In this document: piece by piece, positions 22,497-31,106 of the stretch
How the letters are laid out: each line of letters begins with the position of its first letter
Numbering within the stretch: position 1 is the stretch's first letter
Source: Patescibacteria group bacterium
Lineage (GTDB): Bacteria > Patescibacteriota > Microgenomatia > Woykebacterales > RBG-16-39-9b
Assembly (NCBI GenBank): GCA_022574495.1
Contig: JACZRW010000005.1
Span: forward strand, 1-37,412
Direction: 5' to 3'
Length of the DNA stretch: 37,412 nucleotides
Notes under the pieces: generated by a model
Databases searched by the model: none
Told to the model about the DNA's origin: nothing
What the model saw: the letters and a program-made list of their open reading frames with translations, nothing else
Program-made: the position numbers and the translations under genes

Positions 22497-22661
22497 CTTG
22501 TTTGGTGATTGGGCCTGGTTTTGTATTTGAGATTTTAACACAAACTGAAGTTAAAAAGTGATGGTTCAACTATACCCACCACAGGGTTATTCGATTCAAT
22601 TCACCATAAACTTGCTATAAGCAAATTTTACCTTACAATATTGGAAAAGAAGGAGGTCAAC

Positions 22662-22889
22662 ATGAGGAAGAAAGGAACTCGAAGACATACACCCCACCTT
22701 TACCAAATCTTGCTAGCACTAGATACAAAGGGGGAATGGTCTGGGGACAGAAAAACCAAACTCACTCACGGAAGTTTAGATGGCATCTGTGGCGGATTAC
22801 TGACTATCTTAAAAGTAAGTCTCGAAGAAGATCAGGTCTTGCTTGAGTGTGATATGCACGCAAACTACATTAGACTAAGTCTCGCATAA
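22662..22889 (+). CDS. Hypothetical protein
   Basis: 75 residues from the ATG at 22662, chosen because AAGGAGGTC ends 4 bases before it. It opens MRKKGTRRHTPHLYQILLAL and continues GEWSGDRKTKLTHGSLDGICGGLLTILKVSLEEDQVLLECDMHANYIRLSLA. One buried-looking stretch (GGLLTILKVSL) and two cysteines; no family recognised. An upstream TTGCTA-N16-TACAAT (22611-22638) could be its promoter, leaving a short leader. Confidence 0.62.
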   Translation: MRKKGTRRHTPHLYQILLALDTKGEWSGDRKTKLTHGSLDGICGGLLTILKVSLEEDQVLLECDMHANYIRLSLA

Positions 22890-22899
22890 GTGAAGTCAA

Positions 22900-22934
22900 A
22901 GGTTGGGTAGATCATCCTTTTTCCTGCCCAACCT
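22900..22934. terminator. Hairpin between two convergent genes
   Basis: AGGTTGGGTAG and CTGCCCAACCT pair over 11 positions with one G-U. The tail is short on both strands, so termination is plausible but not certain. The last bases overlap the stop of the reverse gene. Confidence 0.5.
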
Positions 22935-23325
22935 ACCTCACCCCAACATACTGAATCGCAAATCGGTGGGCTTCGTCTTCTTGCTTTTCTGTTTCTCTCA
23001 CTGATTGAGTCTCTAATATTGCGTTTCTATGATTAAGCATGACGTGGCCAATTTCATGAGCAATAGTGTAATGCTGAGCATATTTATCTTGCTCAAAAAG
23101 CTCATCCCCCAAAAAAATTAAGTGTTTTTTTCCAAGATCCTTGCTATCCAATACGAATCCCCAAGAATCTTCAAAAGAACTAATAAACCATACGTTCTTC
23201 GTAACAAACTCGGCTATGTCTTTTGGCAAAATCAATAGAGTTTCACAAACGAGTCTTTGCATCTTGGGCTTTCCGACTAGCTTCCCGCCAAATTTCCCTT
23301 TTATATCATCAACAGATTGAACCAC
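22933..23325 (-). CDS. ImmA/IrrE-type zinc metallopeptidase
   Basis: 130 residues, GTG start. The zinc motif HEIGH lies at 90-94 in YTIAHEIGHVMLNHRN, followed by a conserved acidic site in KQEDEAHRFAIQY (about 116-118). This is the ImmA/IrrE (DUF955) arrangement. Such proteases cut repressor proteins in stress or phage responses, or act in toxin systems; no HTH regulator is adjacent, so its target is unknown. The start lies 9 bases after an extended -10, TGGTAGAAT. Confidence 0.87.
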   Translation of the reverse strand: MVQSVDDIKGKFGGKLVGKPKMQRLVCETLLILPKDIAEFVTKNVWFISSFEDSWGFVLDSKDLGKKHLIFLGDELFEQDKYAQHYTIAHEIGHVMLNHRNAILETQSVRETEKQEDEAHRFAIQYVGVR

Positions 23326-23334
23326 AGTGAAAAG

Positions 23335-23343
23335 ATTCTACCA
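23335..23343 (-). promoter_or_regulatory. Extended -10, leaderless type
   Basis: TGGTAGAAT on the reverse strand, 9 bases before the GTG at 23325. The same nonamer precedes the subtilase gene. Confidence 0.6.
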
Positions 23344-23390
23344 CAGATTTAAAAAGCAAGATGCTAGCTGAAAGTTTCTGGCGAATTGCC

Positions 23391-23396
23391 TATAAT
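23391..23396 (+). promoter_or_regulatory. -10 hexamer, leaderless type
   Basis: TATAAT, 7 bases before the ATG at 23404. Confidence 0.6.
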
Positions 23397-23403
23397 TTAG
23401 GTG

Positions 23404-24147
23404 ATGCTTAAAAAGATTACCATCTTCATACTTTTTATTTTTATATTCCTTACCATAATCTATAGCTTTTTTTATGCTTCATTTAATTTAGGAGTCGAAT
23501 ATCTAAAACCTATAAGTGATAACTTCCGACCCTACACTATTAAAAACTTTACATTGCGTCGAGTTTTTGGTCTCAACCAACCCGGCGATGCTAAATCTGA
23601 TTACTACTCAACTAAACAATTTACTAAATTAAAAGTGGAAGTATATAGGAGTTCTCATGGAGATATGTTTGAAACGTCACTAGAATTAATAAAAAACGGA
23701 ATAGATGGCGTGATAAATAAGTCAGAAGGTATTTCTATTAAGCAAATGGAGTTGGAAAACGTGCCCGGTAAAGTAAGTGATGATTTCATAGACAATCTTT
23801 CAAATAAGATACCAAAATATTCCAATAATAGCGCAGTTATGAAAATCTATTTGTTATCAACATACGAACCCCACCCTACTTTGACCGGGCTGACAGCAGG
23901 GGCTTACGGCTTCGTTATTTTTAAAAATAGTATTGAAGAATCCTCCGAAAGTATATCTATAAAGAATGGGCTAGAAAAAAATACAATCCTTCACGAAGTA
24001 GGCCACCTCTTGGGTGCTAAGCATATAGAAAAAGATGGTTGTGTCATGGATAAAATAGTAGATGTACCGGGTAAGGAAAGGATTAATTTAATCCCCACTA
24101 CATACTGCTTTTATGATCTTCAAGCAATAAAAGATGCAAATATTTAA
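23404..24147 (+). CDS. Membrane-anchored metzincin-type zinc protease
   Basis: 247 residues from the ATG at 23404; a GTG one codon earlier is less likely by the -10 spacing. A strong hydrophobic N-terminus (about 4-26) acts as signal or anchor. The metal site HEVGHLLGAKH is the full metzincin motif HExxHxxGxxH. A Met-turn candidate follows in DGCVMDK, eight residues later. The short gap between the two is like archaemetzincins and related small proteases. The catalytic domain would lie outside the membrane. Cysteines at GCVMDK and TYCFYD may pair. Substrate unknown. Confidence 0.83.
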   Translation: MLKKITIFILFIFIFLTIIYSFFYASFNLGVEYLKPISDNFRPYTIKNFTLRRVFGLNQPGDAKSDYYSTKQFTKLKVEVYRSSHGDMFETSLELIKNGIDGVINKSEGISIKQMELENVPGKVSDDFIDNLSNKIPKYSNNSAVMKIYLLSTYEPHPTLTGLTAGAYGFVIFKNSIEESSESISIKNGLEKNTILHEVGHLLGAKHIEKDGCVMDKIVDVPGKERINLIPTTYCFYDLQAIKDANI

Positions 24148-24168
24148 ATTTTATCTGGTGGGTACTAA

Positions 24169-24417
24169 TTAAGCGGGTTTTGCGGTTTTTTTAGACGAAA
24201 TCCTATTGAGTGCTCTTTGTCGGCTTCTATTTATAAAATTTAATCTTCTTTCTTCCTTTTCGGCTATCTTTTTTTCTACTCCTTTTTGGCAAATTTTATC
24301 TGGACAAACATAAACAGTAATCTTGGTTTTAATGGAACCAAGCAGTACTGTGCCTTCTTTTCTTTTTATTCTTTCTTTACCACAACTTATACAAGGGTTA
24401 CTTTCAATATCCATCAA
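24169..24417 (-). CDS. Small zinc-ribbon-like protein
   Basis: 82 residues. An N-terminal knuckle NPCISCGKERIKRK is matched by VYVCPDKICQKGVEKK 24 residues later, giving a four-cysteine site. The rest is a basic helix (KKIAEKEERRLNFINRSRQRALNRISSKKTAKPA), consistent with RNA or DNA binding. The frame starts with TTG then ATG; the ATG at 24414 is more usual. Expression unit unclear. No known family name. Confidence 0.68.
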   Translation of the reverse strand: MMDIESNPCISCGKERIKRKEGTVLLGSIKTKITVYVCPDKICQKGVEKKIAEKEERRLNFINRSRQRALNRISSKKTAKPA

Positions 24418-24487
24418 TAATACTCTCGGCAGAATAAATTCTTTCCGAATAATTATCTACTTATACTAAAGGTATTCGTAAAATGTA

Positions 24488-24506
24488 ACTCCCCGGGCAG
24501 GGGAGT
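24488..24506 (-). terminator. Terminator of the RNA-binding protein gene
   Basis: ACTCCCC-GGGCA-GGGGAGT forms a perfect 7-bp stem just after the stop of the reverse gene, followed by a T-rich stretch on that strand. Confidence 0.65.
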
Positions 24507-24519
24507 CAATTAAACCTTA

Positions 24520-24822
24520 CTAATTTCTACGGTCTCTAGAAAATCCACCACGGTCAGAGTTTGGTGAACGTTCTTCTCTTGGTCTAGCTTCATTTACAAC
24601 AATTGCTCTTCCGGCGAGTTCTTTGCCTGAAAGCTCTTTGACTGCTTTCTCAGCTTCTTCGTCTGAACTCATTTCTACAAAACCAAAACCTTTAGAATTA
24701 CCGCTAAATCTATCGGTAATTAAATCAGCTGATTCTACTTTACCAACGGTAGCAAAAAGTTCTTCTAGTTGACCTTGAGTGACATCATAGGATAAAGATC
24801 CTACAAATAATCGCTTTGCCAT
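24520..24822 (-). CDS. RRM-domain RNA-binding protein
   Basis: 100 residues: one RRM (RNP2 LFVGSL at 5-10, RNP1 KGFGFVEM at about 44-51) and a short Arg/Gly/Ser tail ending GGFSRDRRN. This is the common bacterial small RRM protein, similar to cyanobacterial Rbp and often cold-induced. It probably binds single-stranded RNA and may act as an RNA chaperone. Shine-Dalgarno AAAGGAAC precedes the ATG. It has a long, partly structured leader (24823-24930), which would fit post-transcriptional control. Confidence 0.9.
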   Translation of the reverse strand: MAKRLFVGSLSYDVTQGQLEELFATVGKVESADLITDRFSGNSKGFGFVEMSSDEEAEKAVKELSGKELAGRAIVVNEARPREERSPNSDRGGFSRDRRN

Positions 24823-25122
24823 ATGTTCCTTTCCAGCAGTCTAAACACTCCTGCTATCGTGCCTTATCTATTCTCTTTATGGGAAACCCTTCCTAGAGAG
24901 GTCGTCAAATAGGAAAAAATATAAGGAATTGTAATGGAGGAATAATATCACAATTGCCTGAAAAAAGCAATTACTCAAATGCTGAAGTAAATTTAAAATG
25001 AAATGTAAAACAAGCCAACACATGTTGCTTATACCAAGAAAGGTAAATTAGTCTCAATGAAAAGTGCGAGAGGTGGTAAAACAAGCAAAAAATTTCTTTG
25101 CTAGGTTATTTAACTTTAATAA
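24823..25122. other. Intergenic region before the RNA-binding gene
   Basis: Reverse-strand leader of the RRM gene plus the space after secF. A TTGACG at about 24910 could be a -35. No gene is supported. Confidence 0.4.
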
Positions 25123-26019
25123 TCATTTCTTCCTTCGATCGCTCCATTCTTGCCATAAGACTAATATCGGTGTCGCGTTAAATATTGAAGAATACGTACC
25201 AACTATAACACCGATCATGAGTGCAATAATAAACCATCTAATCGATGCGCCCCCAAATAAAATTATCGCCGCCAACACGAATACTAGGGTGACAGATGTA
25301 TTTAGAGACCTTGTTATAGTTTGGATGATTGAATGATTCACAACTTCGGAGAAAGAGCTAGAAATTTCTCTTGTCAGATTTTCACGAATTCTATCGAACA
25401 CCACAATCGTATCATGCACTGAAAAACCAATTACAGTAAGCAGAGCAGTTACAAATAAAGCGTCTATTTCAACAGCAAATAAGTACCCAAAGATTGAAAA
25501 TAATCCTATCACAATCAAAACATCGTGAAAAAGTGCAATAATCGCACTAATACCAAATCTCCATGAAGATGCCGGAGCGGGTACTTTTCTAAAAGCCCAA
25601 GAAATATAAAGAACAATTGCTATCACTGCTACAGCTAAAGCAATTATTGCATTTCTCAAAAGCTCTGCTCCAATAGTGGGACCAATCGTCTCTCGTCTAA
25701 GCTCTTTTGGCTCCTCGTATTTTTCATTTAACTTAACTTGCACTGCTTTTACTTGGTCGTCAACCAAAGGTTTGCTTCTAATTAAATAAGAATTCTGTGA
25801 TGTTTTCTGGATTGATGACACCTCTACATCTGCCTCTAAAAACGTATCTTTTATTTCAGATCTTTCTACCTCTTGCTTAAATTCATACTCTAGGAGAGTA
25901 CCGCCAGTAAAATCTATCCCAAAATTTAATCCAAACACAAATAGGGAAATAATACCCGGAGTAATAATCAGAGTGGAAAAGGCAAAGTACCAAATTTTCT
26001 TACCCATTATATCTATCAT
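25123..26019 (-). CDS. secF: Protein translocase subunit SecF
   Basis: 298 residues with six membrane helices. SecF works with SecD to draw exported proteins outward using the proton gradient. The family motif LNFGIDFTGGTLLEYEF follows the first helix. An outer domain ends near TIGPTIGAELLRNAI. The C-terminal helices hold ALLTVIGFSVHDTIVVFDRIREN and SLNTSVTLVFVLAAIILFGG. It is the last gene of a seven-gene operon and starts 3 bases after the DUF5663-like gene. It is separated from secD by two genes, unlike the usual direct secD-secF pair. Confidence 0.95.
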   Translation of the reverse strand: MIDIMGKKIWYFAFSTLIITPGIISLFVFGLNFGIDFTGGTLLEYEFKQEVERSEIKDTFLEADVEVSSIQKTSQNSYLIRSKPLVDDQVKAVQVKLNEKYEEPKELRRETIGPTIGAELLRNAIIALAVAVIAIVLYISWAFRKVPAPASSWRFGISAIIALFHDVLIVIGLFSIFGYLFAVEIDALFVTALLTVIGFSVHDTIVVFDRIRENLTREISSSFSEVVNHSIIQTITRSLNTSVTLVFVLAAIILFGGASIRWFIIALMIGVIVGTYSSIFNATPILVLWQEWSDRRKK

Positions 26020-26022
26020 TTT

Positions 26023-26343
26023 TTATCCTCGCAAATCTCTAATATCTTCAATTACTTCTTGTTCCAAATCTACGGCGTGCTTTTTTATCAACTCCTCTAC
26101 ATCATCTATCTTTTCTCTTAAAAATTCCGCTAAGATTTCCGGTTGTCCACTATGAATTTGATCAAGAAATGATTCTTTATCACTCTCTTTTAGTTTTCCT
26201 AGAATTACATTTAAAAATCTAAGTTCAGCTAAATCATCGGCAAGTTTCAGCAATTTTTCTCGTTCGTCCTCTTTAATGTCCAACATATTTAATTCTAAGA
26301 TAATATTATCTTTCTTGAAAAACGCTTCAACTAGTGCACTCAT
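26023..26343 (-). CDS. Small acidic helical protein, DUF5663-like
   Basis: 106 residues, Glu/Lys/Leu-rich and all-helical: FFKKDNIILELNMLDIKEDEREKLLKLADDL and SFLDQIHSGQPEILAEFLREKIDDVEELIKKHAVDLEQEV. It resembles the DUF5663-type proteins of CPR genomes, which I recall only generally. The start overlaps the upstream stop by 4 bases (ATGA) and secF follows at once, so it is cotranslated. Its position between secD and secF suggests a role in export or in regulating the translocase. Confidence 0.6.
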   Translation of the reverse strand: MSALVEAFFKKDNIILELNMLDIKEDEREKLLKLADDLAELRFLNVILGKLKESDKESFLDQIHSGQPEILAEFLREKIDDVEELIKKHAVDLEQEVIEDIRDLRG

Positions 26344-27269
26344 AATCCATAACTCCCTAGTGGGATCTTATCTTCTGGATCCTCCACAAAGTACATATAA
26401 ACATTGTTACCACTTCCAGAAAAACCAAGAATTTCCATAATTTCCGGAGACCCACCAAATTTTTTGCCTGTTTGTGGCTCTGGTCCTGCATCTTCTAAGA
26501 CTCCTACAACCACTGCACCGCTTTGAGGATTCACTACCACCATTTTGCGGTGCCGGAACCATTTCTTTACCTCAGCTGAACCCCAATTGGGGGATAAAAA
26601 AGTTTGGGCAACTAAATAATATTTCTCTCTTTCAATATCTTTTTGCGATATAGCGTCTTTACTTTGAGCAATATAGCCCCAAGCGCCTGGCCCCCCAGCC
26701 ATGCTAGCGTGGCCGTATTTTTGGTGATCTAGGTTTGATACGAAATGAGTCGAAATATTATCCCCCGGGTAGCGAGTCAAGTGTGACTCATATCCCATTA
26801 TCCCATAGGTTGTATTTAATCTAATCCCATCTAGCTGGGCTTTTACTGGGATATTTAGTATGGTATTTAATTTTTTTTGTACTATTTTTTCATCGTAGGG
26901 ATTCACTGTGCTTAATTCCTTTTGAATTTCTTTTGATATATCTTTTTTTGCTATAATTGATACTTCCACTGTTCTATCATCAATCTCTCTTTGTAGCTCC
27001 TTATCATTTGGCTTCTGGGATTCATCAACTGTAGAAGGTATTCCGGAGGAAAATATCATCGCTCCGGCGGCCACCCCTGTGGCCAACCCCTTTGCACTCT
27101 TTTGGATAACCTCTTCTGTCTTTATCCCTTTCTTCTTTGCCCAACGTACTACCTCTTTGTGTTTTTCTTTTAATTCTTCTATATGCTCTGATTTCCGCCG
27201 CTCGAGTTTTTCCGATAACGCTTCAAATTGCTTACTCTGATTTTTCTCTTTTTTAAAAAGCCAATGCAT
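26340..27269 (-). CDS. Protein between secD and secF with a possible double-psi barrel
   Basis: 309 residues. The N-terminus is a charged coiled coil (residues 1-58); a weakly hydrophobic segment (GLATGVAAGAMIFSSGIPSTV, about 65-85) may be a membrane or signal segment. The middle is helical (RTVEVSIIAKKDISKEIQKELSTV). The C-terminus, HRKMVVVNPQSGAVVVGVLEDAGPEPQTGKKFGGSPEIMEILGF..NNVYMYFVED, follows the order of RlpA-like double-psi beta-barrels (V.N..SG..VVV.V.D.GP, then a GG..LS-like helix and a final strand). A peptidoglycan-related function is a reasonable guess. It starts 1 base after secD and overlaps the next gene by 4 bases. Confidence 0.55.
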   Translation of the reverse strand: MHWLFKKEKNQSKQFEALSEKLERRKSEHIEELKEKHKEVVRWAKKKGIKTEEVIQKSAKGLATGVAAGAMIFSSGIPSTVDESQKPNDKELQREIDDRTVEVSIIAKKDISKEIQKELSTVNPYDEKIVQKKLNTILNIPVKAQLDGIRLNTTYGIMGYESHLTRYPGDNISTHFVSNLDHQKYGHASMAGGPGAWGYIAQSKDAISQKDIEREKYYLVAQTFLSPNWGSAEVKKWFRHRKMVVVNPQSGAVVVGVLEDAGPEPQTGKKFGGSPEIMEILGFSGSGNNVYMYFVEDPEDKIPLGSYGL

Positions 27270-27270
27270 A

Positions 27271-28626
27271 TCAATTTCTATAAATAAATCTTAAGAAATT
27301 CCTAGTAATAACTATCGCTGTAAACATAGAAACTAAAATACCTATTCCAAGAGCCAAAGCAAATCCTTTCACACTTCCAGTACCAAACCAAAAAAGAATT
27401 GCGCTAGTGATCAGTGATGAAACATTTGAATCTCGAATAGAATTCCAAGCACGAGAGAATCCAATTTCCACCGCCTGAACCTTTGTTTTACCAGCACGAA
27501 GTTCTTCTTTCATCCTCTCAAAAATAAGGATATTTGCATCCACAGCCATACCAACGGAAAGTATAAAACCAGCGATTCCGGATAAAGTTAAAGTTACTGG
27601 AACTGATTTGAATATTGCAAAAACGATTAGTGAATAAATAGTTAATGCCACCGACGCCAATACTCCCCAAAAACCATAAAAGGCAACCATAAACGCTCCA
27701 ACTATTAGTAGGCCAATTGCTCCAGCTATAAGAGACTGATTCACGGATTGCTGACCCAAAGTGGCCTCGATAAATCTTTCTTGAATTATTTCAATACTTT
27801 TTACCGGCAGCGCTCCGGCGTTTAATTGAATCGCTAACCTCTTTGCTTCATCTGCGGAAAGGCCACTGATGATCCCTGAATCGCTAATTTCTGACTGAAC
27901 AGTAGGGGCTGATATCGGTTCTTCATCTAAAAAAACTATAAGGGGTTTTTCAATAAGTCTTCTAGTTAATTCACTGAATTTATCGGCGCTTTCTCCTTTG
28001 AGCTGAAAGTTTACCACGGGCCCGGACTCAGCTTGGTTCTGACCACCAGACTGTTGAAAATCTACAGTTGCCTTTCTTAAATCAGTTCCATCTACTCCAG
28101 TGGCTATTGTGTTTTCCAAATTTGGTGCTGGCTGAAAAGTCGTAGTAAAGGAAATTGCATCCTCCTCCTTCTCAAACTCCCTAAACTCAAGCTTTGCAGT
28201 TTGTCCAACTAAGTTTTTTGCTTCTTCTAAATCCTCAACTCCAGGTAGCTGAACTATTATTCTATATTCATCACCAATTTTTGATGTTTGTACAATAGGC
28301 TCCGCTACCCCTAGAGAATTTACCCTTCTTTCAATGATTTCTTTCGCTGATATCAAAGCCTCATCACGTTCATCCACGGATAACTCACTTACATCTGCTC
28401 TCAATGTAAGATCTATTCCCCCCTGTAAATCAAGGCCAAGCTTTGGTTCCAAATCTCTTTGTATTCTCAAACCAAAAATGGAAAAATCTATTTCTGGATG
28501 GGAAAGAACAGTATCAACTTTCAAAGGACCCAAATTGAACTTAATTGGGATAGTAGGCCAACTAATAACTAAAGCAATTAGAGTTATTGCAGTAATAACG
28601 AGAAGTACGATTCTAGGTCTCTTCAT
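27271..28626 (-). CDS. secD: Protein translocase subunit SecD
   Basis: 451 residues, a short SecD. The first helix (7-25) is followed by GLDLQGGIDLTLRADV, the SecD signature, then the outer P1 domain (SLGVAEPIVQTSKIGDEYRIIVQLPGVEDLEEAKNLVGQTAKLEFRE). Five more helices fill the C-terminus with VGMAVDANILIFERMKEELRAG, a conserved motif with an Asp in the proton path. It drives export with SecF. The ATG is 3 bases after the wHTH gene stop. SecF is two genes downstream. Confidence 0.95.
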   Translation of the reverse strand: MKRPRIVLLVITAITLIALVISWPTIPIKFNLGPLKVDTVLSHPEIDFSIFGLRIQRDLEPKLGLDLQGGIDLTLRADVSELSVDERDEALISAKEIIERRVNSLGVAEPIVQTSKIGDEYRIIVQLPGVEDLEEAKNLVGQTAKLEFREFEKEEDAISFTTTFQPAPNLENTIATGVDGTDLRKATVDFQQSGGQNQAESGPVVNFQLKGESADKFSELTRRLIEKPLIVFLDEEPISAPTVQSEISDSGIISGLSADEAKRLAIQLNAGALPVKSIEIIQERFIEATLGQQSVNQSLIAGAIGLLIVGAFMVAFYGFWGVLASVALTIYSLIVFAIFKSVPVTLTLSGIAGFILSVGMAVDANILIFERMKEELRAGKTKVQAVEIGFSRAWNSIRDSNVSSLITSAILFWFGTGSVKGFALALGIGILVSMFTAIVITRNFLRFIYRN

Positions 28627-28629
28627 AAA

Positions 28630-29205
28630 TTATCGCACCATTTCATCCTCATCACCAACTAATAAAACCTTAGGTTTTTCTAATATATTTCTTAAAAATG
28701 GGTCTCCTCTTCTCTTCCTGAAAGTAAATTCTTCTTCAGTCATAACTGTGTAATTTATTTCTCTTCCTACACTATCTTCATTGCTCTTAACTAATTGAGC
28801 AAGTTGTGGTAACACTACGTTTCCAACCACTAGTAGATCGACATCAGTTGGCCCTACGGGGCGACGTTTAATTAGGTTTCCTGAAAGAGAGGCAAATCTT
28901 ATCTTCCCTAGTTTATTTCTTTCTTTAATAATATCCCCACCTAAACCCTTAGACTTCGCTACAAGTCTGGAAAGCTCATCATAGAAGATATAATCCTTCC
29001 TAAACCCGTAAAATCTTCTATTAGCTCTCATCTCACTAGTTACCATTGATGCTTTCTCCATTCTAGCAAGTTCAGCACGAACAGCATTTATCTGCTCTTC
29101 TACTGCACGAACAAGCTCTCTAACGTAAAAAATCCTCCCTGGGTTTGACAGGAAAACCTGGAGCAGTTTAATTCTCGTTTTTGAAATAAATAAATCCTTA
29201 AGCAT
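28630..29205 (-). CDS. Winged-helix regulator fused to a nucleotidyltransferase-like domain
   Basis: 191 residues, AAGGAGGTATC before the ATG. Residues 1-75 are a winged helix (FISKTRIKLLQVFLSNPGRIFYVRELVRAVEEQINAVRAELARMEKASMV). The rest resembles a MNT-type nucleotidyltransferase: FASLSGNLIKRRPVGPTDVDLLVVGNV has the DxD pair of the family, though the usual GS motif before it is altered to LSGN. Fusions of this type are common in CPR and archaea. Whether the enzyme is active is uncertain. It lies directly ahead of secD and may regulate this operon. Confidence 0.72.
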   Translation of the reverse strand: MLKDLFISKTRIKLLQVFLSNPGRIFYVRELVRAVEEQINAVRAELARMEKASMVTSEMRANRRFYGFRKDYIFYDELSRLVAKSKGLGGDIIKERNKLGKIRFASLSGNLIKRRPVGPTDVDLLVVGNVVLPQLAQLVKSNEDSVGREINYTVMTEEEFTFRKRRGDPFLRNILEKPKVLLVGDEDEMVR

Positions 29206-29226
29206 GATACCTCCTTTAAGCAGATA

Positions 29227-30336
29227 TTATTCTTTTATTGATAACTTGTATTCAGTTGGAACAATCTCCACCCAAATTTTTCCTCTATTTAGAGTTATTT
29301 CCTTGCCCTTGGAATCAAAAAACTTTGTCCTAGCATTTCTATCTTTTTTCTTCCAAGTTCCTTTTATTACCTTCCCATCTTTAAATACTTGGGCTTTACC
29401 AGAACCAATATTTTTCATCTTTAGTCGGCTTTTTCCAGTTCCTTCCAATGAAGTTACTACAAATTGAGCAATGATGGTCTTGGCTGAGATTTGTTTTTTG
29501 GATTCGGTATCTTTATGAGCACTTCCACCTACAAATCTAAGATAAGCATTTGATTTCTTATCGTACTTCCAAAGTACGTCCATTTTAAACGCAGGGTATG
29601 GTATACCAAGCTCAAATTTTTTCGGCCTGGCCGATGGTGATGACTCTTCATCTGCGAACTGCCAGCTATCTATTTCTACCGGTCCTTTGAAACCTCTAGA
29701 CTTTGCAACGCTTCTAAGTTTTTTGGTTGTGGTATACACATTATGTGGGGCAGCACGAGCGGCAGATCTTTCATAAGTAGGCGCCCCAAGACCGAATTGA
29801 TCCAAATCTCGTATATTGTAGGTTTTCACTAGTGCTTGTGCGGTTGGAGAACCCCCTATATGAGCGTAGCCTGCATCGTACTCAGATAACCAATCTAAAA
29901 AGTAAGGGCGGTTACTTCTCACTGGTCCCAATTTACTACCCTCTGATAAATAAATCCCAAGAAATCTGGTGATTCCTCCTTCAGCTAGCACCTCATAAAT
30001 TAGATCGGCTTTGCCGAGACCAGATTGAGGTCTTGCATCAATATGATTCTCAATTACAACCGCAAGCGGTAGATTACTCTTCCACTTATCTGCTTCAGAC
30101 TGTGTAAATAATATTCCATTGATAGGATTTGGAAAATTCCTAGGTTCCCTTGGTTCTCCGGTAATTAGATTTCCTAGAGGAGAGAAGGCTTTATTTGCCG
30201 CTTGAAGATTTGAAGCAACTAGAAATCCTAATCCGCCAGAAATAATAATGAAAAGCAATAAAACTAGTAATACAAAACTCTTTCTTCTTCTTGATGATGC
30301 TTTAAATTTTCTTATTAAAAGTTTGAACGGTTTCAT
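29227..30336 (-). CDS. DUF3048 (YerB-like) membrane-anchored protein
   Basis: 369 residues. One membrane helix (about 20-44), then the DUF3048 domain: LPLAVVIENHIDARPQSGLGKADLIYEVLAEGGITRFLGIYLSE..LGPVRSNRPYFLDWLSEYDAGYAHIGGSPTAQ. All the family blocks are there, including a C-terminal part with WKYDKKSNAYLRFVGG and GTGKSRLKMKNIGSGKAQVFKDGKVIKGTWKK. YerB is a lipoprotein of Bacillus of unknown detail; here it is anchored by a helix instead. Four-base overlap with the upstream DUF4446 gene. Its function in the envelope is likely. Confidence 0.9.
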   Translation of the reverse strand: MKPFKLLIRKFKASSRRRKSFVLLVLLLFIIISGGLGFLVASNLQAANKAFSPLGNLITGEPREPRNFPNPINGILFTQSEADKWKSNLPLAVVIENHIDARPQSGLGKADLIYEVLAEGGITRFLGIYLSEGSKLGPVRSNRPYFLDWLSEYDAGYAHIGGSPTAQALVKTYNIRDLDQFGLGAPTYERSAARAAPHNVYTTTKKLRSVAKSRGFKGPVEIDSWQFADEESSPSARPKKFELGIPYPAFKMDVLWKYDKKSNAYLRFVGGSAHKDTESKKQISAKTIIAQFVVTSLEGTGKSRLKMKNIGSGKAQVFKDGKVIKGTWKKKDRNARTKFFDSKGKEITLNRGKIWVEIVPTEYKLSIKE

Positions 30337-30815
30337 TTCTTGTGCTTTAGCGATTTTGCAATTTTTACGGCTTCTTTTTCCTCATCTGACAAAGAATACT
30401 TAGTCTCTTTACCTAAAACTACTGGTTTTGCGTATACTCTAGTTGTTTGGCGGTTATGCAAGGCACTAAGTACAACTCCGTTTAGTTCTTCATCTAACAA
30501 CGACAGCGCAAAACTTTGATTACCACCTAATTCTCGGTAAGGATTGAACCTAACTAAACCTACTTTTTTAATATTATTAGGAGTCTCTTTTTCTAAGTCT
30601 AAAACTCTTTTTTTCATGGCAGAAAGTAGAGATTTGGTTTCACTCATCGAAGAAAGTTGCTGATCTAAAATATTTATTAGATCACCTTGCCTTAAACTGC
30701 CAATCAATCTGCGATAGTGAGAGTATATTCTCCAAAAAAATAATGACAAAATAATAAGCCATAAAAATATTGAGCCAACAATTAAATTATTTATGCTTGC
30801 AAAGGAGTCTAACAT
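30333..30815 (-). CDS. DUF4446 family membrane protein
   Basis: 160 residues. N-terminal helix at about 10-30 (LIVGSIFLWLIILSLFFWRIYSHY), a coiled coil, then the conserved VGLVRFNPYRELGGNQSFALSLLDEELNGVVLSALHNRQTTRVYAKPV, which defines DUF4446. The tail is Lys/Glu-rich. Family members are found in Firmicutes and CPR with no known function. First gene of the sec operon; its promoter was not located with confidence. It precedes DUF3048 with a 4-base overlap. Confidence 0.88.
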   Translation of the reverse strand: MLDSFASINNLIVGSIFLWLIILSLFFWRIYSHYRRLIGSLRQGDLINILDQQLSSMSETKSLLSAMKKRVLDLEKETPNNIKKVGLVRFNPYRELGGNQSFALSLLDEELNGVVLSALHNRQTTRVYAKPVVLGKETKYSLSDEEKEAVKIAKSLKHKK

Positions 30816-30949
30816 TATGAGTAAAATAACTACTCGTTAGAATACAATATAATTGATAAAGATTTCAAGGGACAAATTTCACCAGCTTGTTCAAGGCGCT
30901 CAGCTATGCTAGCATAGTTAGTAAATTTCAAATGTCACCTTTCGACAAG

Positions 30950-31005
30950 ACTTCGACGATGAGCTCAGTCGAATCGCTCAGGGTGATGCTGAGCAAAGTC
31001 GAATC
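30950..31005. repeat. REP-like palindromic element (TTCGAC/CTCAG family)
   Basis: Contains TTCGAC-N10-GTCGAA and CGCTCAGGGTGATGCTGAGC followed by AAAGTCGAATC. The right half is close to the element inside the merA start (9361-9403). It fills part of a 291-base gene-free gap, 30816-31106, where nothing else was seen. Confidence 0.7.
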
Positions 31006-31106
31006 ATTAAAGCTCAAATGTCAAATTCTTAGACTTTTGATTTAAATAATTAACCAAAGCGCAAAGCGATCGTTAGGATTTTGGAATTTATTATTGGAAA
31101 TATATT

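Noticed and set aside
25064-25336. A 90-residue forward ORF after the RNA-binding gene
   Set aside because: It overlaps the end of secF on the other strand and has no family-like features.
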